Source of the DNA: Callorhinus ursinus
Taxonomy: Eukaryota > Chordata > Mammalia > Carnivora > Otariidae
Reading direction: 5' to 3'
DNA: 64,000 bases
Assembly (NCBI RefSeq): GCF_003265705.1
Contig: NW_020312775.1
Span: forward strand, 5,288,822-5,352,821
Shown here: positions 10,917 to 22,708 of the stretch, piece by piece
Numbering within the stretch: position 1 is the stretch's first letter
Layout of the letters: each line of letters starts with the position of its first letter
Made by a program: the position numbers and the translations under genes
The notes under the pieces: generated by a model
What the model saw: only the letters and a program-made list of their open reading frames with translations
Databases searched by the model: none
Told to the model about the DNA's origin: nothing

Positions 10917-11877
10917 AACACCAAAATGGAAGTATGGTTCTTACCTCAATCTAGTATTTGACAAATGAGGTGGTGGAAGTTATTTCTGTCAACCTTTAAC
11001 CTTTGTGAAGTACCTTATTCAAACTATAGTTAATTCCTTTACTCGTAAGTTGGCTCCGACTTTGTATGTATGAACTGATTATTTTTCTGGCCATCCCGCA
11101 CACTCAGAGAATGCCCTGTTATGCAAAATATCCTAATTCATGCCACAAATCAGTAAGTCCAGTAATAAACCCCAAGAGCTAAGTACGTCAAAGCTGAGTG
11201 CTAAGAAATGCAACAGTAGCAATTATGATGATAAAACCAGTACTGCTAGGCTATAGGGCATTTCTTGTTGAGAACACTTTGGGCATTCATTATATTCAGG
11301 TTTTTCTTTTATAATGTGGTCTATTTCAGACTGGTACAAGTCGTGCACACAACTGAGTTTAATGTGAGCAAGACTGAACAAAATAATACCTTAAATATTT
11401 GTAGCCAGGGTCTCAAACTAACAATGTAGGATTTTTCAGTCTGGGTTTCAGGTATAGCTGAACATAGCCTGAAGGTCAGTGTTGTAGATCTCACCAAGGA
11501 TTTACTCAAGTGAAGGATCACTGGGAAACTGTGAATCCTAAAAGAAGCTTCTCATCTCCTGGATATTTCTACTTGATTGTCTAATAAGCTCCATAAATTT
11601 AGCACATCCTATACCATATTCCTTATCTTACACCCAAACTTGCTCCTCCCATGTCTTTTCCATCTCAAATGGCAACTCAATCTTAATTGTTCAAGCAAAA
11701 TACACATGTGCATGCACACATGTGAGCACACACACAAACAAATTATCGTTAATTCTTCCCTCTCACAGGCTACATCCCATTCTTTGGCAAATCTAGTATC
11801 TGATAACTTCTCATCACCCCCATTTCTACGTAAGGGTTTCAAGCCACCATTACTTCTAGCCTAAGTTATTGTTGTAG
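10917..11877. other. Single-copy sequence, no feature recognised
   Basis: Open frames on both strands at 11577-11864 overlap one another and resemble nothing I know. An ACACATGTG/CACACA-rich patch lies at 11702-11740. Confidence 0.5.
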
Positions 11878-12480
11878 CCTAATAACCCGTCTCTATTCTG
11901 CCTCTGCCTTTCTTCATTCTACCCTATCAACACATTAATTAATGTTATTCTACTGTTCAAAACCTTCCAATGGCTTCCTGACTTATTCAGAGTAAAAAGA
12001 AAGTCTTCACAATAGCTTAGAAAGTCCTACATCGTATTTCATGTCCCTTCCATAACTATTCTGATCTCATATTTTGCTACTTTCCTCTGATTCACTCTAG
12101 CCACACAACCTTCCTTACTGTTCTTCAAATACACCAGAACAATTCCCGCAGCAGAGTCTTGACCTTGATATTATGTCATCCCTAGATCTCCCCTCACTTC
12201 TTTCAGATCTTTATTCAATGTCATTTTCTCATAGAAACCTTTCCTGATGATGTGGTTCCAAATCAGAACTTCTCCCTCCTGACACATATTTTCCTCTTTG
12301 CCTGCTTCATTTCTCTCAGAAGCAATTACCATCATCTGACACAATATGTATTTTTTATTTTATTTTCTATACCTTCTATTTTGATGTGAGCTCTATTAAA
12401 AAAAGGGATTTGTCACTGTTTTGTTCACTGTTATATACTATCATCCAGACTCATTCCTGGAAAAAAATAGGCACTCCAAT
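11878..12480 (+). mobile_element. L2 3' region
   Basis: Ancient LINE-2, plus strand. Recognisable blocks in order are CAAAACCTTCCAATGGCTTC, ACTTATTCAGAGTAAAAAGA, GATTCACTCTAGCCACACAA, TTCTTTCAGATCTTTATTCA, ATTACCATCATCTGACACAA, and TGTCACTGTTTTGTTCACTG at the end. All match the L2 3' consensus in the expected order. Confidence 0.85.
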
Positions 12481-12499
12481 TATTTTGGAATTTATACTA

Positions 12500-13050
12500 C
12501 ATATATATTCTTATTTGTAAAAAAGGATTTATATATAATGTTAGGTATTCCAGTACTGGTAATAGCAAAAGACTGTAAGTGTTCATCTACTGCAGACAGG
12601 TTTAATAAATTATGTTACATGGTGTATTCCTTACACTAGCAAAATATCTGAACTAACCAAAAAGCACGTCAGTAGAAGAATGATTGATTAAATTATGGTA
12701 TGTACTTTCAATGTACCACTCTACTGCTATATCCGAGACCAAGGAAGATTTTTATAGAATGATATGGAACGATCTTCAATAAATATTGTTAGATGAAGCA
12801 AACAAGTTATATAAGACTATGCAGTACTACCATTTACAGAAAAAAAGAGGGAAGAATAAATGTATTTGTTAGTATATATATAAAATGTTCCTGGGAAGAA
12901 ACACAAGAAATTTATTACATTAGTTACTTCTAGGGAAGGGACTGAGTAGGTGGGGTACAGAGATGAGAGAAACAAATTTCCCTGTATACTATTTTTCTGC
13001 CTTTTGAACTTTAAACCATATTATCAATTCAAAAATTAATAGAAAAACAA
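12500..13050 (+). mobile_element. Old L1 (L1M/L1ME type) 3' end
   Basis: ATTAAATTATGGTATGTACT, GAATGATATGGAACGATCTTC, AATAAATATTGTTAGATGAA, TACTACCATTTACAGAAAAA and TTACTTCTAGGGAAGGGACTG, then TGCCTTTTGAACTTTAAACC, form the standard order of an old L1 3' end. Part of the 'spaced-hybrid' ORF2 tail may be duplicated at 12545-12650. Confidence 0.75.
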
Positions 13051-13390
13051 AGAAAAGGAACAAAAGGATTTCACCACTAACGATGTCTAATATATGAGTG
13101 CACAGGACAAAAATGCTTTGTGTTACAAACTGGGGGAAAGTACTTTGTGCACTTGAGGATGCAGCATAGAAATGAAGCCCAGTCTTCTGGTGGCGCCATC
13201 AACAGAGCAGAGGAAAAATAAACAGACACACATGAAATGGTGGCCTAGCCCTAGAGGCCTATAAGAATTTATTAGTGAAATTCAAGAAAACAAAATTTTA
13301 ACGACATAATGATGTGCTAAGGGGGGAAGCTGAAGAATTCATTGCTTTCAGCACGATTAATGAATTTAATCTTCACAATAGTATTGTTTC
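13051..13390. other. Single-copy sequence
   Basis: Nothing recognised before the TSD of L1 copy B. Confidence 0.5.
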
Positions 13391-13405
13391 ATACAAGTAT
13401 TTCTT
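13391..13405. repeat. Probable TSD of L1 copy B, left
   Basis: atacaagtatttctt here versus atacacgtatttctt at 19752-19766 (one mismatch). It lies left of the L1's T-rich tail. Twelve extra bases separate the right copy from the L1 5' end, so this is probable rather than certain. Confidence 0.6.
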
Positions 13406-13428
13406 TTTTTTCTGTAGTTATTTTTTTT

Positions 13429-13615
13429 TCAAGATTTATTTATTTTGAGAGAGTGAGAATGAGAGAGAGAGAGAGTACACGAGAGGGGGGAGGGTTAGAG
13501 GGAGAAGCAGGCTTCTCGCTGAGCAGGGAGCCCAATGCAGGACTCGATCCCGGGACTCCAGGATCACGACCTGAGCCAAAGGCAGTCGCTTAACCGACTG
13601 AGCCACCCAGGCGCC
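13429..13615 (-). mobile_element. SINEC inserted in the A-tail of L1 copy B
   Basis: Minus-strand Can-SINE, tail CAAGATTTATTTATTTTGAG, head CGACTGAGCCACCCAGGCGC. The TSD ctgtagttattttttt occurs at 13412-13427 and 13616-13631, so it entered the T-rich stretch that is the L1 tail, after L1 copy B inserted. Confidence 0.95.
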
Positions 13616-13904
13616 CTGTAGTTATTTTTTTAATTTTTTAAATTTTATTATGTTATGTTAGTCACCATACATTATTAGTTTCTGATGTGGTGATCCATGA
13701 TCCATTGTTTTCATATAACACCCAGTGCTCCATGCAGTACGTGCCCTCCTTAATACCCATCACTGGGCTAACCCATCCCCGATCCCCCGTCCCCTCTAAA
13801 ACCCTTTTGTTTCTCAGAGTCCATAGTCTCTCATGGTTCATCTCTCCGTCTGATTACCCCCTTCATTTTTCCCTTCCTTCTCCTAATGTCCTCCATGCTA
13901 TTCC

Positions 13905-14474
13905 TTATTTTCCACAAATAAGTGAAACCATATGATAATTGACATTCTCTGCTTGACTTATTTCATTTAGCATAACCTCCTCCAGTCCCATCCATGTTGA
14001 CGTAAAAGTTGGGTATTCCTCCTTTCGGATGACTAAGTAATCTTCCATTGTATATAAAGACCACATCTTCCTAATCCATTCATCTGTTGAAGGACATCTC
14101 AGCTCTATCCACAGTTTGGCTATTGCAGACATTGCCGCTATGAACACTGGGGTGCATATAGCCCTTCTTTTCACTACATCTATGTACTTGGGGTAAATGC
14201 CCAGGAGTGCAATTGCTGGGTCATAGGGTAGCTCTATTTTTAATTCTTTGAGGAACCTCCACACTGTTTTCCAAAGTGGCTGTACCAACTTACATTCCCA
14301 CAAACAGTGTAAGAGGGTTCCCCTTTCTCCACAACCTCTCCAACATTTGTTGTTTCTTTCCCTGTCCATTTTTGCCATTCTAACTGGTGTAAGGTAGTAT
14401 CTCAATGTGGTTTTAATTTGAATTTCCCTGATGACTAATGATGATAAACATTGTTTCATGTGTCTATTGGCCAT
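13905..14474 (-). pseudogene. L1 ORF2 C-terminal segment, 189 codons open (copy B)
   Basis: The longest clean frame in the window. In active L1s this ORF2 segment binds RNA. It begins [20 protein letters not shown] and contains a Cys-His cluster at residues 44-61 ([19 protein letters not shown]-x3-C-x7-H-x4-C; DNA 14292-14345). [14 protein letters not shown] and [18 protein letters not shown] blocks follow. The cluster residues are intact, but the frame is cut off from the upstream reverse transcriptase by a shift. Confidence 0.93.
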
Positions 14475-14677
14475 TTGTATGTCTCCCTAAAAGAACTGTC
14501 TTTTAATGTCTTCTGCCCACTTTTTGACGTTTTTGTTTTTCGGGTATTCAGTTTGAGAAGTTCTTGATAGATCTTGGATACCAGCCCATTATCTGTAGTG
14601 TCATTTGCAAATATCTTCTCCCATTCACTGGGTTGCCTCTTTGTTTTGTTGGCTGTTTTCTTTGCTGTGCAGAAGCT

Positions 14678-16146
14678 TTATATCTTGATGAAGTCCCAAA
14701 AGTTCATTTTTGCTTTTGTTTCACTAGACTTTGGAGATACATCTTGAAAGAAGTTGCTGTGGCCGATGTCAAAGAGGTTACTGCCTATGTCCTCCTCTAG
14801 GATTTTGATGGATTCCTGTCTCACATTGAGGTCTTTCATCCATTTTGAGTTTATCTTTGTGTATGCTGTTAGAGAATGGTCGAGTTTCATTCTTCTGCAT
14901 GTGGCTGTCCAATTTTACCAGCATCATATATTGAAGAGACTGTCTTTTTTCCATTGCATATTTTTTCCTGCTTTGTTGAAGATTATTTGACCATAGAGTT
15001 GAAGGTCCATATCTCGGTTCTCTATTCTGTTCCATTGGTCTATATGTCTGTTTTTGTGCCAGTACCATGCTGTCTTGGTGATCACAGCTTTGTAATATAG
15101 CTTGAAATCAGGCAACATGATGCCCCCAGCTTTGTTTTTCTTTTTCAACATTTCCTTGGTGATTCGGGGTCTTTCTGATTCCATACAAATTTTAGGATTG
15201 TTTGTTCCAGCACAGTGAAAAATGTCATTGGATTTTTGATCGGGATGGCATTGAAGGTATAGATTGCTCTGGGTAGCAGAGACATTTTAACAATGTTTAT
15301 TCTTCCGATCCATGAGCATGGAATGTTTTTCCATCTTTTTGTGTCTTCTTCAATTTCTTTCATGAGTGTTCTGTAGTTCCTAGAGTATAGATCCTTTACC
15401 TCTTTGGTTAGGTTTATTCCAAGGTATCTTATGCTTTTTGGTGCTATTGTAAGTGGAATCGTTTCTGTAATTTCTCTTTCTACAATTGCGTTGTTTGTAT
15501 AAGAAAGCAACTGATTTCTGTGCATTGATTTTGTATCCTGCCACATTACTGAATTGCTGTATGAGTTCTAGTAATTTGGAGGTGGAGTCTTTTGGATTTT
15601 CCACATAAAGTATCATGTCATCTACGAAAAGAGAGAGTTTGACTTCTTCTTTGCCAATTTGAATACCTTTTATTTCTTTTTGTTGTCTGATTGCTGTTGC
15701 TAGGACTTCTAGTACTATGTTGAACAACAGTGGCAAGAGTTGGCATCCTTGACATGTTCCTGATCTTAAGGGAAAGGCTCTCAGCTTTTCCCCATTGTGT
15801 ATGATATTCGCTGTGGGTTTTTCATAGATGGATTATATGAACTTGAGGAATGTTCCCTCTATCCCTTTACTCTGAAGAGTTTAATCAGGAAAGGATGTTG
15901 TATTTTGTCAAATGCTTTTTCTGCATCAATTGAGAGGACCATATGGTTCTTCTCTCTCCTCTTATTATTGTGCTCTATCACACTGATTGATTTGCGAATG
16001 CTGAAACACCCTTGCATCCCGGGGATAAATCCCACTTGGTCGTGGTAGATGATCCTTTCAATGTATTCTTGGATCCTATTAGCTAAGATTTTGTTGAGGA
16101 TGTTGGAATCCATATTCATCAGGGATATCAGTCTGATATTCTCCAT
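14678..16146 (-). pseudogene. L1 ORF2 reverse transcriptase remnant (copy B)
   Basis: Broken frames in order cover the RT palm and thumb. 15859-16146 has [20 protein letters not shown] and [15 protein letters not shown]. 15380-15736 has the catalytic box as FVDDMILY (DD at DNA 15617-15622), where the usual box is FADD, so an Ala-to-Val change sits next to the two metal-binding aspartates. 15145-15546 and 14924-15184 carry the thumb region ([19 protein letters not shown] and [20 protein letters not shown]). At least three frameshifts separate these blocks. Confidence 0.93.
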
Positions 16147-16541
16147 ATTGATGGGGTAATTGCCTGGTGTGGGGATTAAGGCAATGCTGGCCTCACAGAA
16201 TGAGTCTGGAAGTTTTCCTTCTGTTTCTATTCTTTTGAAACAGCTTCAGGAGAATAGTTATTATTTCTTCTTTGAATGTTTGGTAGAATTCCCCAGGGAA
16301 TCCATCAGGCCCTGGACTCTTGTTTTCTGGGAGGTTTTTGATCACTGCTTCAATCTCGATACTGGTTATTGGCGTATTCAGGTTGTCAATTTCTTCCTCT
16401 TTCAGTCTGGCAGCTTCTAGGTTTCCAGGAAGGCCTCCATTTCATACAGATTGATCAGCTTATTGGCATATAGTTGTTGATAATAATTTCTAATAATTGT
16501 TTCTATTTCCTTGGTGTTAGTCCCGATCTCTCCCCTTTCAT

Positions 16542-17704
16542 TCATAATTTTATTAATTTGGGTACTTTTTTCTTTTGGATAAGTCTGGCCAGTGGTTTAT
16601 TGATCTTATTAATTCTTTCAAAGAACCAACTTCTACTTTCGTGGATCTGATCTACTGCGTTTCTGGTTTCTAATTCATTGATCTCTGCTCTAATCTTAAT
16701 TATTTCTCTTCTAATGCATGGCTTAGGCATTGTTTGTTCCTTTTTCTCTAGTTCTTTAAGGTGTAGAATTAGTTGGTGAATTCGGGATTTTTCTATTTTT
16801 TAAGTGAGGATTGGATGGCTATGTATTTCCCCCTTAGGACCGCCTTTGCAGTATCCCATAGGTTTTGGACCGACGTGTTTTTGTTCTCATTGATTTCCGT
16901 GAATTGTTTAAGTTCTTCTTTGATTTCCTGGCTGACCCAAACATTCTTGAGCAGAGTGGTCTTTAGCTTCCAAGTGTTTGAATTTCTGCCAGATTTTTTC
17001 TTGTGGTTGAGTTCCAGTTTTAAAGCATTGTGGTCTGAGAATATGCAGGGAATAATCTCAATCTTTTGGTATCGGTTGAGACCTGATTTGTGACCCAGTA
17101 TGTGGTCTATTCCAGAAAAAGTTCCATGTGCGCTCGAGAAGAATGAGTATTGTTGTTTTAGGGTGGAAAGTTCTGTATATATCTATGAGGGCCATCTGAT
17201 CCAGTGTATCATTCAAAGCTCTTGTTTGTTCATTTTCTGCTTAGATGATCTATCTATTGCTGAGAGTGGAGTACTGAGGTCTCCTACAATTAAGGTAATC
17301 AATATGACTCTTTATTTTGGTCAACAGTTGGCTTATGTAGATGGTTGCTCCCATGTTGGGGGCATAGATATTTACAATTGTTAGATCTTCTTGTTGGATA
17401 GACCCTTTAAGAATGATATACTGTCCTTCTGTGTCTCTACAGAATTTCGTTTAAAATCTAATTTGTCTGATATAAGAATTGCTACCCCAGCTTTCTTTTG
17501 AGGTGTGTTGGCATGGAAGATGGATCTCCATCCCTTCACTTTCAGTCTGGATGTATCTTTAGGTTCATAATGAGTCTCTTGTAGACAGCATATGGATGGG
17601 TCCTGTCTTTTTATCCAATCTGCAACCCTGTGCCATTTTATAGGAGCATTTAGGCCATTCATGCTAAGAGTGATTATTGAAAGACACAAATTAATTGTCA
17701 TCAT
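16542..17704 (-). pseudogene. L1 ORF2 endonuclease remnant (copy B)
   Basis: 17381-17704 translates from MMTINLCLSIITLSMNGLNA with CCLQETHYEP (the conserved catalytic Glu) and ILISDKLDFK, the endonuclease N-terminus. The C-terminal endonuclease lies at 16970-17160 in shifted frames. 16542-16730 gives [25 protein letters not shown] linker sequence. The spacer between ORF1 and ORF2 is at about 17705-17830. Confidence 0.9.
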
Positions 17705-17829
17705 GTTGCCGGTGAAGATGTTGTTTTTATAGATTGTCCCTATAAATTTCTGTTATATATCACTCTTGGGGTCTTTCTCCTTTTATAGAACCCCCCCCCT
17801 TAATATTTCTTGCAGGGCCAGCTTAGTGG

Positions 17830-18870
17830 TCACATATTCTTTAGTTTCTGCCAGTCGTGAAAGCTCTGCATCTCTCCATCCATTCTAAATGACAGCCTTC
17901 CTTCCCAGATAAAGTATTCTTCGTTGCATGTTCTTCTCGTTTAGTACCCTGAATATGTCTTGTCAGGCCTTTCTGGCTTGCCAGGTCTCTGTGGATAGGT
18001 CTGACATTATTCTGATGTTCCTCCCTCTGTACATAAGGAATATCTTCCCCCTAACTGCCCTTTTTTTGTTTTTGTTTTTGTTTTTTTATTATTCATGAGA
18101 GACAGAGAGAGACAGAGAGGCAGAGGGAGAAGCAGGCTCCCAAGGAGCAGGGAGCCCGATGTGGGACCCGATCCCAGGACTCTGGGATCATGACCTGAGC
18201 TGAAGGCAGACGCTTAACCATCTGAGCCACCCAGGCGCCCCCCGCAACTGCCCTTAAGATGGTTTCCTTGGTTCTAAGATTTGCGAGTTTTACTAATCCA
18301 TGCCGGGGTATGGCCTGTTTTCCTTGATCTTGGGAGGGGTCCTCTCTGCCTCTAGGAGGCGAATGTTTGTTTCATTACCCAGATTAGGGAAGTTCTCAGC
18401 TATGATTTGCTCAAATATATCTTCTAGTCCTCTCTGTCTCTCCACTCCCTCCAGGATTCCAATAATTCTGACATTGGAACGCTTCACAGTGTCACTTAGT
18501 TCTCTGATTCTATTTTCATGGATTCTGCGTTGTTTTTCCCTGGCCTCCTCTTTTCCCTTTGTATCTATTAAATTGTCTTCCAGGTCACTAATTCATTCTT
18601 CTGCCTCACTTACCCTAGCTGTTAGATTATCTAGATTAGATTGGATCTCATTGATAGCATTTTTAAGTTCTGCCATTCAGCTTTCATTTCTGCCCTTAGA
18701 GAGTCTATGTTGCCATTAATGGATTTCTCCATTCTAGCTATTGTCTTCATAATTGCTAACCTGAATTCCATCTCCAACATCTTGGTTATATCTGCATTCA
18801 TTTGTAAATCTGTGGCATAAGTCATAATCTCTGAGTCTTTCTTATTCTGGGGGTTCGTCCTCCTAGTCAT
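17830..18870 (-). pseudogene. L1 ORF1 remnant, split by a SINE (copy B)
   Basis: 18631-18870 begins MTRRTNPQNKKDSEIMTYAT and runs into the coiled coil (KSINGNIDSLRAEMKAEWQN). 18293-18487 gives the RRM region (NVRIIGILEGVERQRGLEDI, FEQIIAENFPNLGN). The C-terminal domain lies at 17830-18050, beyond a SINE at 18063-18245. Frameshifts and the SINE prevent any complete protein. Confidence 0.9.
18063..18245 (-). mobile_element. SINEC inside ORF1 of L1 copy B
   Basis: Minus-strand Can-SINE with a TTTGTTTTTG-type tail and a GAGAGACAGAGAGAGACAGA middle; head CACCCAGGCGCCCC. The TSD aactgccctt is at 18053-18062 and 18246-18255. Its body has the GAGGCAGAGGGAGAAGCAGG form, different from most other SINEs here. 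Confidence 0.94.
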
Positions 18871-18879
18871 TCTGTTGAT

Positions 18880-19739
18880 GGACAGTTGAGGGAATGTATA
18901 GAGTCCAAACTACTGACCAGAACTCAAGCAAGATGCACCTGTCTTCTAGTGACCTTAGGGTTGCTGGCCTCTTGTTCTTCCAGCCTCTCTTCTGGGGTAG
19001 GGGCCTGCCACGCTGTTACTCAGGGAGCCCTGTTTGGGCAGAGTTGCCCTGCTCCCCCATGGCGGGGGATGGGCTCAGCAGGAACCAGTTTTTTGGGGCT
19101 TTTGTTCTCTGAAGGCTTTCCCTGGCAGCTTTCCGCATCTCTTCTGAGAGAGCAGAAGAGACTGTTTCCAACCCTCTGCCTCAGAGCAGAGAGATCACAG
19201 TCTGTTCTTCAGTGAGCTCTCCAGGCCACATTACCTCTGCTTCTGTCTGTGCTGCTATAAACTGCAGCGTCCTGGGTTGTGCACCCCTCCGCAGCGCTTC
19301 CAGTCCTGCCTCCAGGTCAGGGCACGTCTCTGCCCTTTGTGCTTCTAATAACGCCAGCCGCTCCCAGTTGACATGCGTGACCCCGCCCCTCTGGGTTTCC
19401 ATCCTGGGGGCTGTCCTAAAGTCCTTTCCCCGCTGCTACCGGTCTGCGAGTCTGTGCCCTGTCACCAACACGGGAGACTGTCGCTCACCGGCCATGCAAG
19501 ATCCCCATGGACAGGCTCTCTCCCGCTGCTGTTTATCCTCCGATATCTGCCTGTGGAATCACAGCTCCCTGCTTCTTACCTTGAAACCAACCACGTGCAA
19601 TATTCTGTTTGTAGAGATCCAGATCTTCTTACATCTCAGGCTGATTTCATGGGTGCTCAGAGTGGTTTGGTAGATATCCAGCTCAATTCCGGGGACGAGT
19701 TGAAATAGGGTCCCCTACTCCTCTGCCATCTTCCCCCCC
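18880..19739 (-). promoter_or_regulatory. L1 5'UTR (copy B), former internal promoter
   Basis: The 5'UTR of the near-complete L1, clearly more GC- and CpG-rich (for example 19250-19500) than its AT-rich surroundings. L1 5'UTRs contain the internal pol II promoter and often antisense activity. Whether this decayed copy still has either is unknown. Open frames at 18886-19708 on both strands are by-products of the GC content. Confidence 0.6.
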
Positions 19740-19751
19740 GATATCTTTCTG

Positions 19752-19766
19752 ATACACGTATTTCTT
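19752..19766. repeat. Probable TSD of L1 copy B, right
   Basis: atacacgtatttctt, 14 of 15 bases matching 13391-13405. Confidence 0.6.
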
Positions 19767-20253
19767 ACACTTAAACATATTTGTTTCTTATTCATCACTT
19801 ATAATTTCTAAACAAAAGTCAAATTGCAATAAAAATATTAAACCATCTGCACATACATTTCCTATGCAGACAAAAAAAAAAGCAATGCTAATAGAAACAG
19901 AACTGTTGGTTGGTATATGCACTATCACGTCTGTAAAAATGGCTAAATTCATCATTAAAAAAAGGCAATTTAAGAGTTTCAATGCATAATAATCTCTGCA
20001 AAGGATACTCTGAAAGTTAAACATATAAAAAATTAAGAACTACATAGGTATTATATATATAAGTAAGCCTCTCCTGAAGAATTCCCAAACCAGTTAAAGA
20101 GACCTGTAGAGGACTACTTCCAGCCATACCAATTCAGGTGTATTATTCATACAATAGTTTTGTAATTTTTATTTCTATACCTAGATTCATATGACCTGGA
20201 GAATACTGGGTATACATAATAATTAAGTGTATATATGCAACCACCGCCAGGCA
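19767..20253. other. Single-copy sequence
   Basis: Nothing recognised; the 78-codon minus frame at 19788-20024 is hydrophobic by composition and unlike any protein I know. Confidence 0.5.
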
Positions 20254-20638
20254 TGTATTAGTCAGCTCAGTCTGCCATAACAAAATGTCACATACTGGGT
20301 GGCTTAAACAATAGAAATTTGTTTCTCAAAGTTCTGGAGCCAAGGAGTTTCAAGATCAAGGTGCTAGAAAGGTAGGTTTTATTCTGAAGGCTATTTTCTT
20401 GGCTTGTACATGGACACCATCTCACTCTATGCTCACATGGCTTTGGCTTTGTGTGTATTCAGGGAGAGAGTGAGCAACCTCTCTGTGGTGTCTTATCTTA
20501 TTGGATCAGGGCCCCACACTTATGACCTCATTTAACCTTAATTATTTCCTTATAGACTCCATCTCCAAATATAACATGTTGGGGGACAGGGCTTCAATGT
20601 ATAAATTTTAGGGAGACACAAATATTCAGTCCATAACA
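20254..20638 (-). mobile_element. Solo LTR of MaLR type (MST/MLT1)
   Basis: Reverse complement of a MaLR LTR. The plus strand starts TGTATTAGTCAGCTCAGTCT and shows GGTGGCTTAAACAATAGAAA, GGGCCCCACACTTATGACCT, CATTTAACCTTAATTATTTC and TTCAGTCCATAACA. This matches the MST/MLT1 layout read backwards, including the diagnostic 'gatcaaggtgc' and 'ccatctccaaata' blocks. No internal region is attached, so it is a solo LTR left by recombination. It is a non-autonomous ERVL-related element with no coding content. Confidence 0.88.
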
Positions 20639-20641
20639 GTA

Positions 20642-20795
20642 TTAGTATTATTTCTACTTTACTAAGGAAAGTGATATCCCCGGGGACTTTCAAAAAAATC
20701 TCAGAGAAAAGTTAAATGGCAGGGTTGGAATCCAATCCCAGGCTGTTTGACCCCAAAGTCCATGCTATTACCCCTAGGCTCTATCATTCTTCATA
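20642..20795 (-). mobile_element. MIR fragment
   Basis: GGCAGGGTTGGAATCCAATC, CCAGGCTGTTTGACCCCAAA and GTCCATGCTATTACCCCTAG match the reverse complement of the MIR tRNA-like head. The upstream ATTTCTACTTTACTAAGGAA is the decayed core. Confidence 0.8.
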
Positions 20796-22263
20796 GATAC
20801 AGAAGGAGATTCACAGTTGCCTACCACATACTTACTACTAAATAATTTAAGATAAGAGGGTTCAGTAGAGATGTTAAACATGCCCCATGCTTTAATATCC
20901 CTCTTAGAGTTCTTCCTTATGTTCTAACCAAAGCTGTGCCTTCAAAGTTGTAGTTTCTTTTTCTATAAATGGCTTGGCATCCTTGCTCATTCAAACTGCA
21001 ATTCTGAGTTTGGTGGTCAGTGATCCCTACAGGAGATGCTGGGTGCTAATTATATTTTTAATGGTTGATGGAAGATGATGACTAGAGATGGACCGCCAGC
21101 TTGGGGTATGCATTCCCACCTAGTCCAGTCTTGTAAACTAATTTTTGTGTAATTTATAAATGAAAAGCTGGAGTAAGAGGCTTAGAGATTATGTCAGGAA
21201 TTCAGGGGTTCAGAGAAGTCACCAGATTAAAAAATGGTTATACACAGCACAGGCAAAGGTTTGAGGAGGAAGCCCAACCCAAAAGAACATTAACTGGTGA
21301 GTCATGATCATCTCTCCCCCATACACCCCTGGCATGAACCAAGAGAGCCTTTGAAAATGAGTTCAGGCAAATTCTGGAATGTATAAGTGAGAATTCTGGA
21401 TAGAGACAGATATTCAATACTCTAGGCTTTGTATGTCTTACAGTTTCTGTTGCAACTGTATTTAACTCTGCCATTGTAGTGTGAAGGCAGTCATAGATAA
21501 TAAATAACAAATGAGAATGGCAATTATTGAGTAACACCTCTTTTACAAAAGTACCTGGTGGGCTAGATTTCACATGCTGTATTTTGACAACCCTTGACAT
21601 AAAAGTTCTTCAGTTAAGTGTCTGGTACATTTTCCCCTTCCTTTCGCAACTGAGCGCACTTTATTCTTGCTTCAGTCTTTGAAAATGTGAGTTAACGTTC
21701 AACATTTTCCTTGCAAAACAGCATTTAGAAGCACCTTAATATAACTGTTGATTAGTAATCCTGTTTTCCAAATACCATTCTCCTAATCAAACACATTTAT
21801 ACAACTCATGCTTTTTTAAATGTGTCAATCCAACAAGGATCCAAGATTTGATCCCAAATCGTAACTGTTTCTTATTTGTTCCCCATATAGTCTCTTAGGA
21901 TTTTATCATGTCTACATGTAAAATGACCATAAAATATCCGCCTTAATAAAATTTTAAAATTAGATTTTACCATCCCATCAATACTAGGTAGAATGAGAGC
22001 TAATAAGGAGATACAATGTTTGATAATGATTCACTTAAGATATGGTTTATGATGGAATGAAATTTGGATTCTATAAAAGACAGGCATAAACAAGACCTTT
22101 AAATTTCATATAATACAGTTCTCCTTATGTACATAAAAACATTATTGAGTATCTCAATTTTATTTTTGCTGGCTGAGTTCAATGGGAAACAACCATAGTT
22201 ACGTTGTCTATGTTTTCCCCTTTCTGATTCTAACTGATTCCAAGTTTATCTTTCAGTAGTAGT
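20796..22263. other. Single-copy sequence
   Basis: No recognised repeat or exon. A 120-codon minus frame at 21238-21600 has no domain that I can name and no upstream context; I treat it as chance. Confidence 0.5.
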
Positions 22264-22689
22264 TTTCTTTAGTTCATAATGGGTATTTAACCCCAAAGAC
22301 ACAGATGTAGTGAAAAGAAGGGCCATATGCTCCCCAATGTTCATAGCAGCAATGTCTGCAATAGCCAAACTGTGGAAAGAGCCAAGATGCCCTTCAAAAG
22401 ATGAAATGGATAAAGAAGATGTGGTCCATATATACAATGGAATATTACTCAGCCATCAGAAAAGATGAATACCCAAATTTTACATCAACATGGATGGGAC
22501 TGGAGATTATGCTAAGTGAAATAAGTCAAGCAGAGAAAGTCAATTATCATATGGTTTCACTTATTTGTGGAACATAAGGAATAGCATGGAGGACATTAGG
22601 AGAAGGAAGGTTAAAATGAAGGGGGGGGAACTGGAGGGGGAGGTGAACCATGAGAGACTATGGACTCCGAGCAACAAACTGAGGGGGTT

Positions 22690-22708
22690 GGGGGGGGGGG
22701 GGGGGGGG
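22690..22708 (+). repeat. Poly-G run (19 G)
   Basis: Uninterrupted 19-G tract in the L1 3'UTR, just after GAGGGGGTT and about 60 bases after another G-rich block (22621-22641). G-rich L1 3'UTRs are known to be able to form G-quadruplexes. Confidence 0.9.

Larger units (their letters stand above)
13632..19739 (-). mobile_element. L1 copy B, near full length (about 6 kb)
   Basis: The most complete L1 in the window, on the minus strand. It has a 3'UTR (about 13640-13900), ORF2 (about 13905-17704), the inter-ORF spacer, ORF1 (about 17830-18870, interrupted by a SINE), and a 5'UTR ending at 19739 with the complement of GGGGGGAAGATGGCAGAGG. Both ORFs are frameshifted repeatedly, so it is not mobile. 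It is the reference used here for judging deletions in the other copies. The 3'UTR end is the same young carnivore type as the element at 22.3 kb. Confidence 0.96.

Noticed and set aside
13905..14474. 189-codon open frame as a host gene
   Set aside because: It is the L1 ORF2 C-terminus (Cys-His cluster, TDEWIRKMW block) in the correct position within copy B.
18886..19708. Overlapping open frames of 100-150 codons on both strands
   Set aside because: They lie in the GC-rich L1 5'UTR, overlap each other in several frames and show no domain.
21238..21600. 120-codon minus frame in single-copy DNA
   Set aside because: No recognisable domain, splice context or neighbouring exon; length is not exceptional for a 64-kb window.
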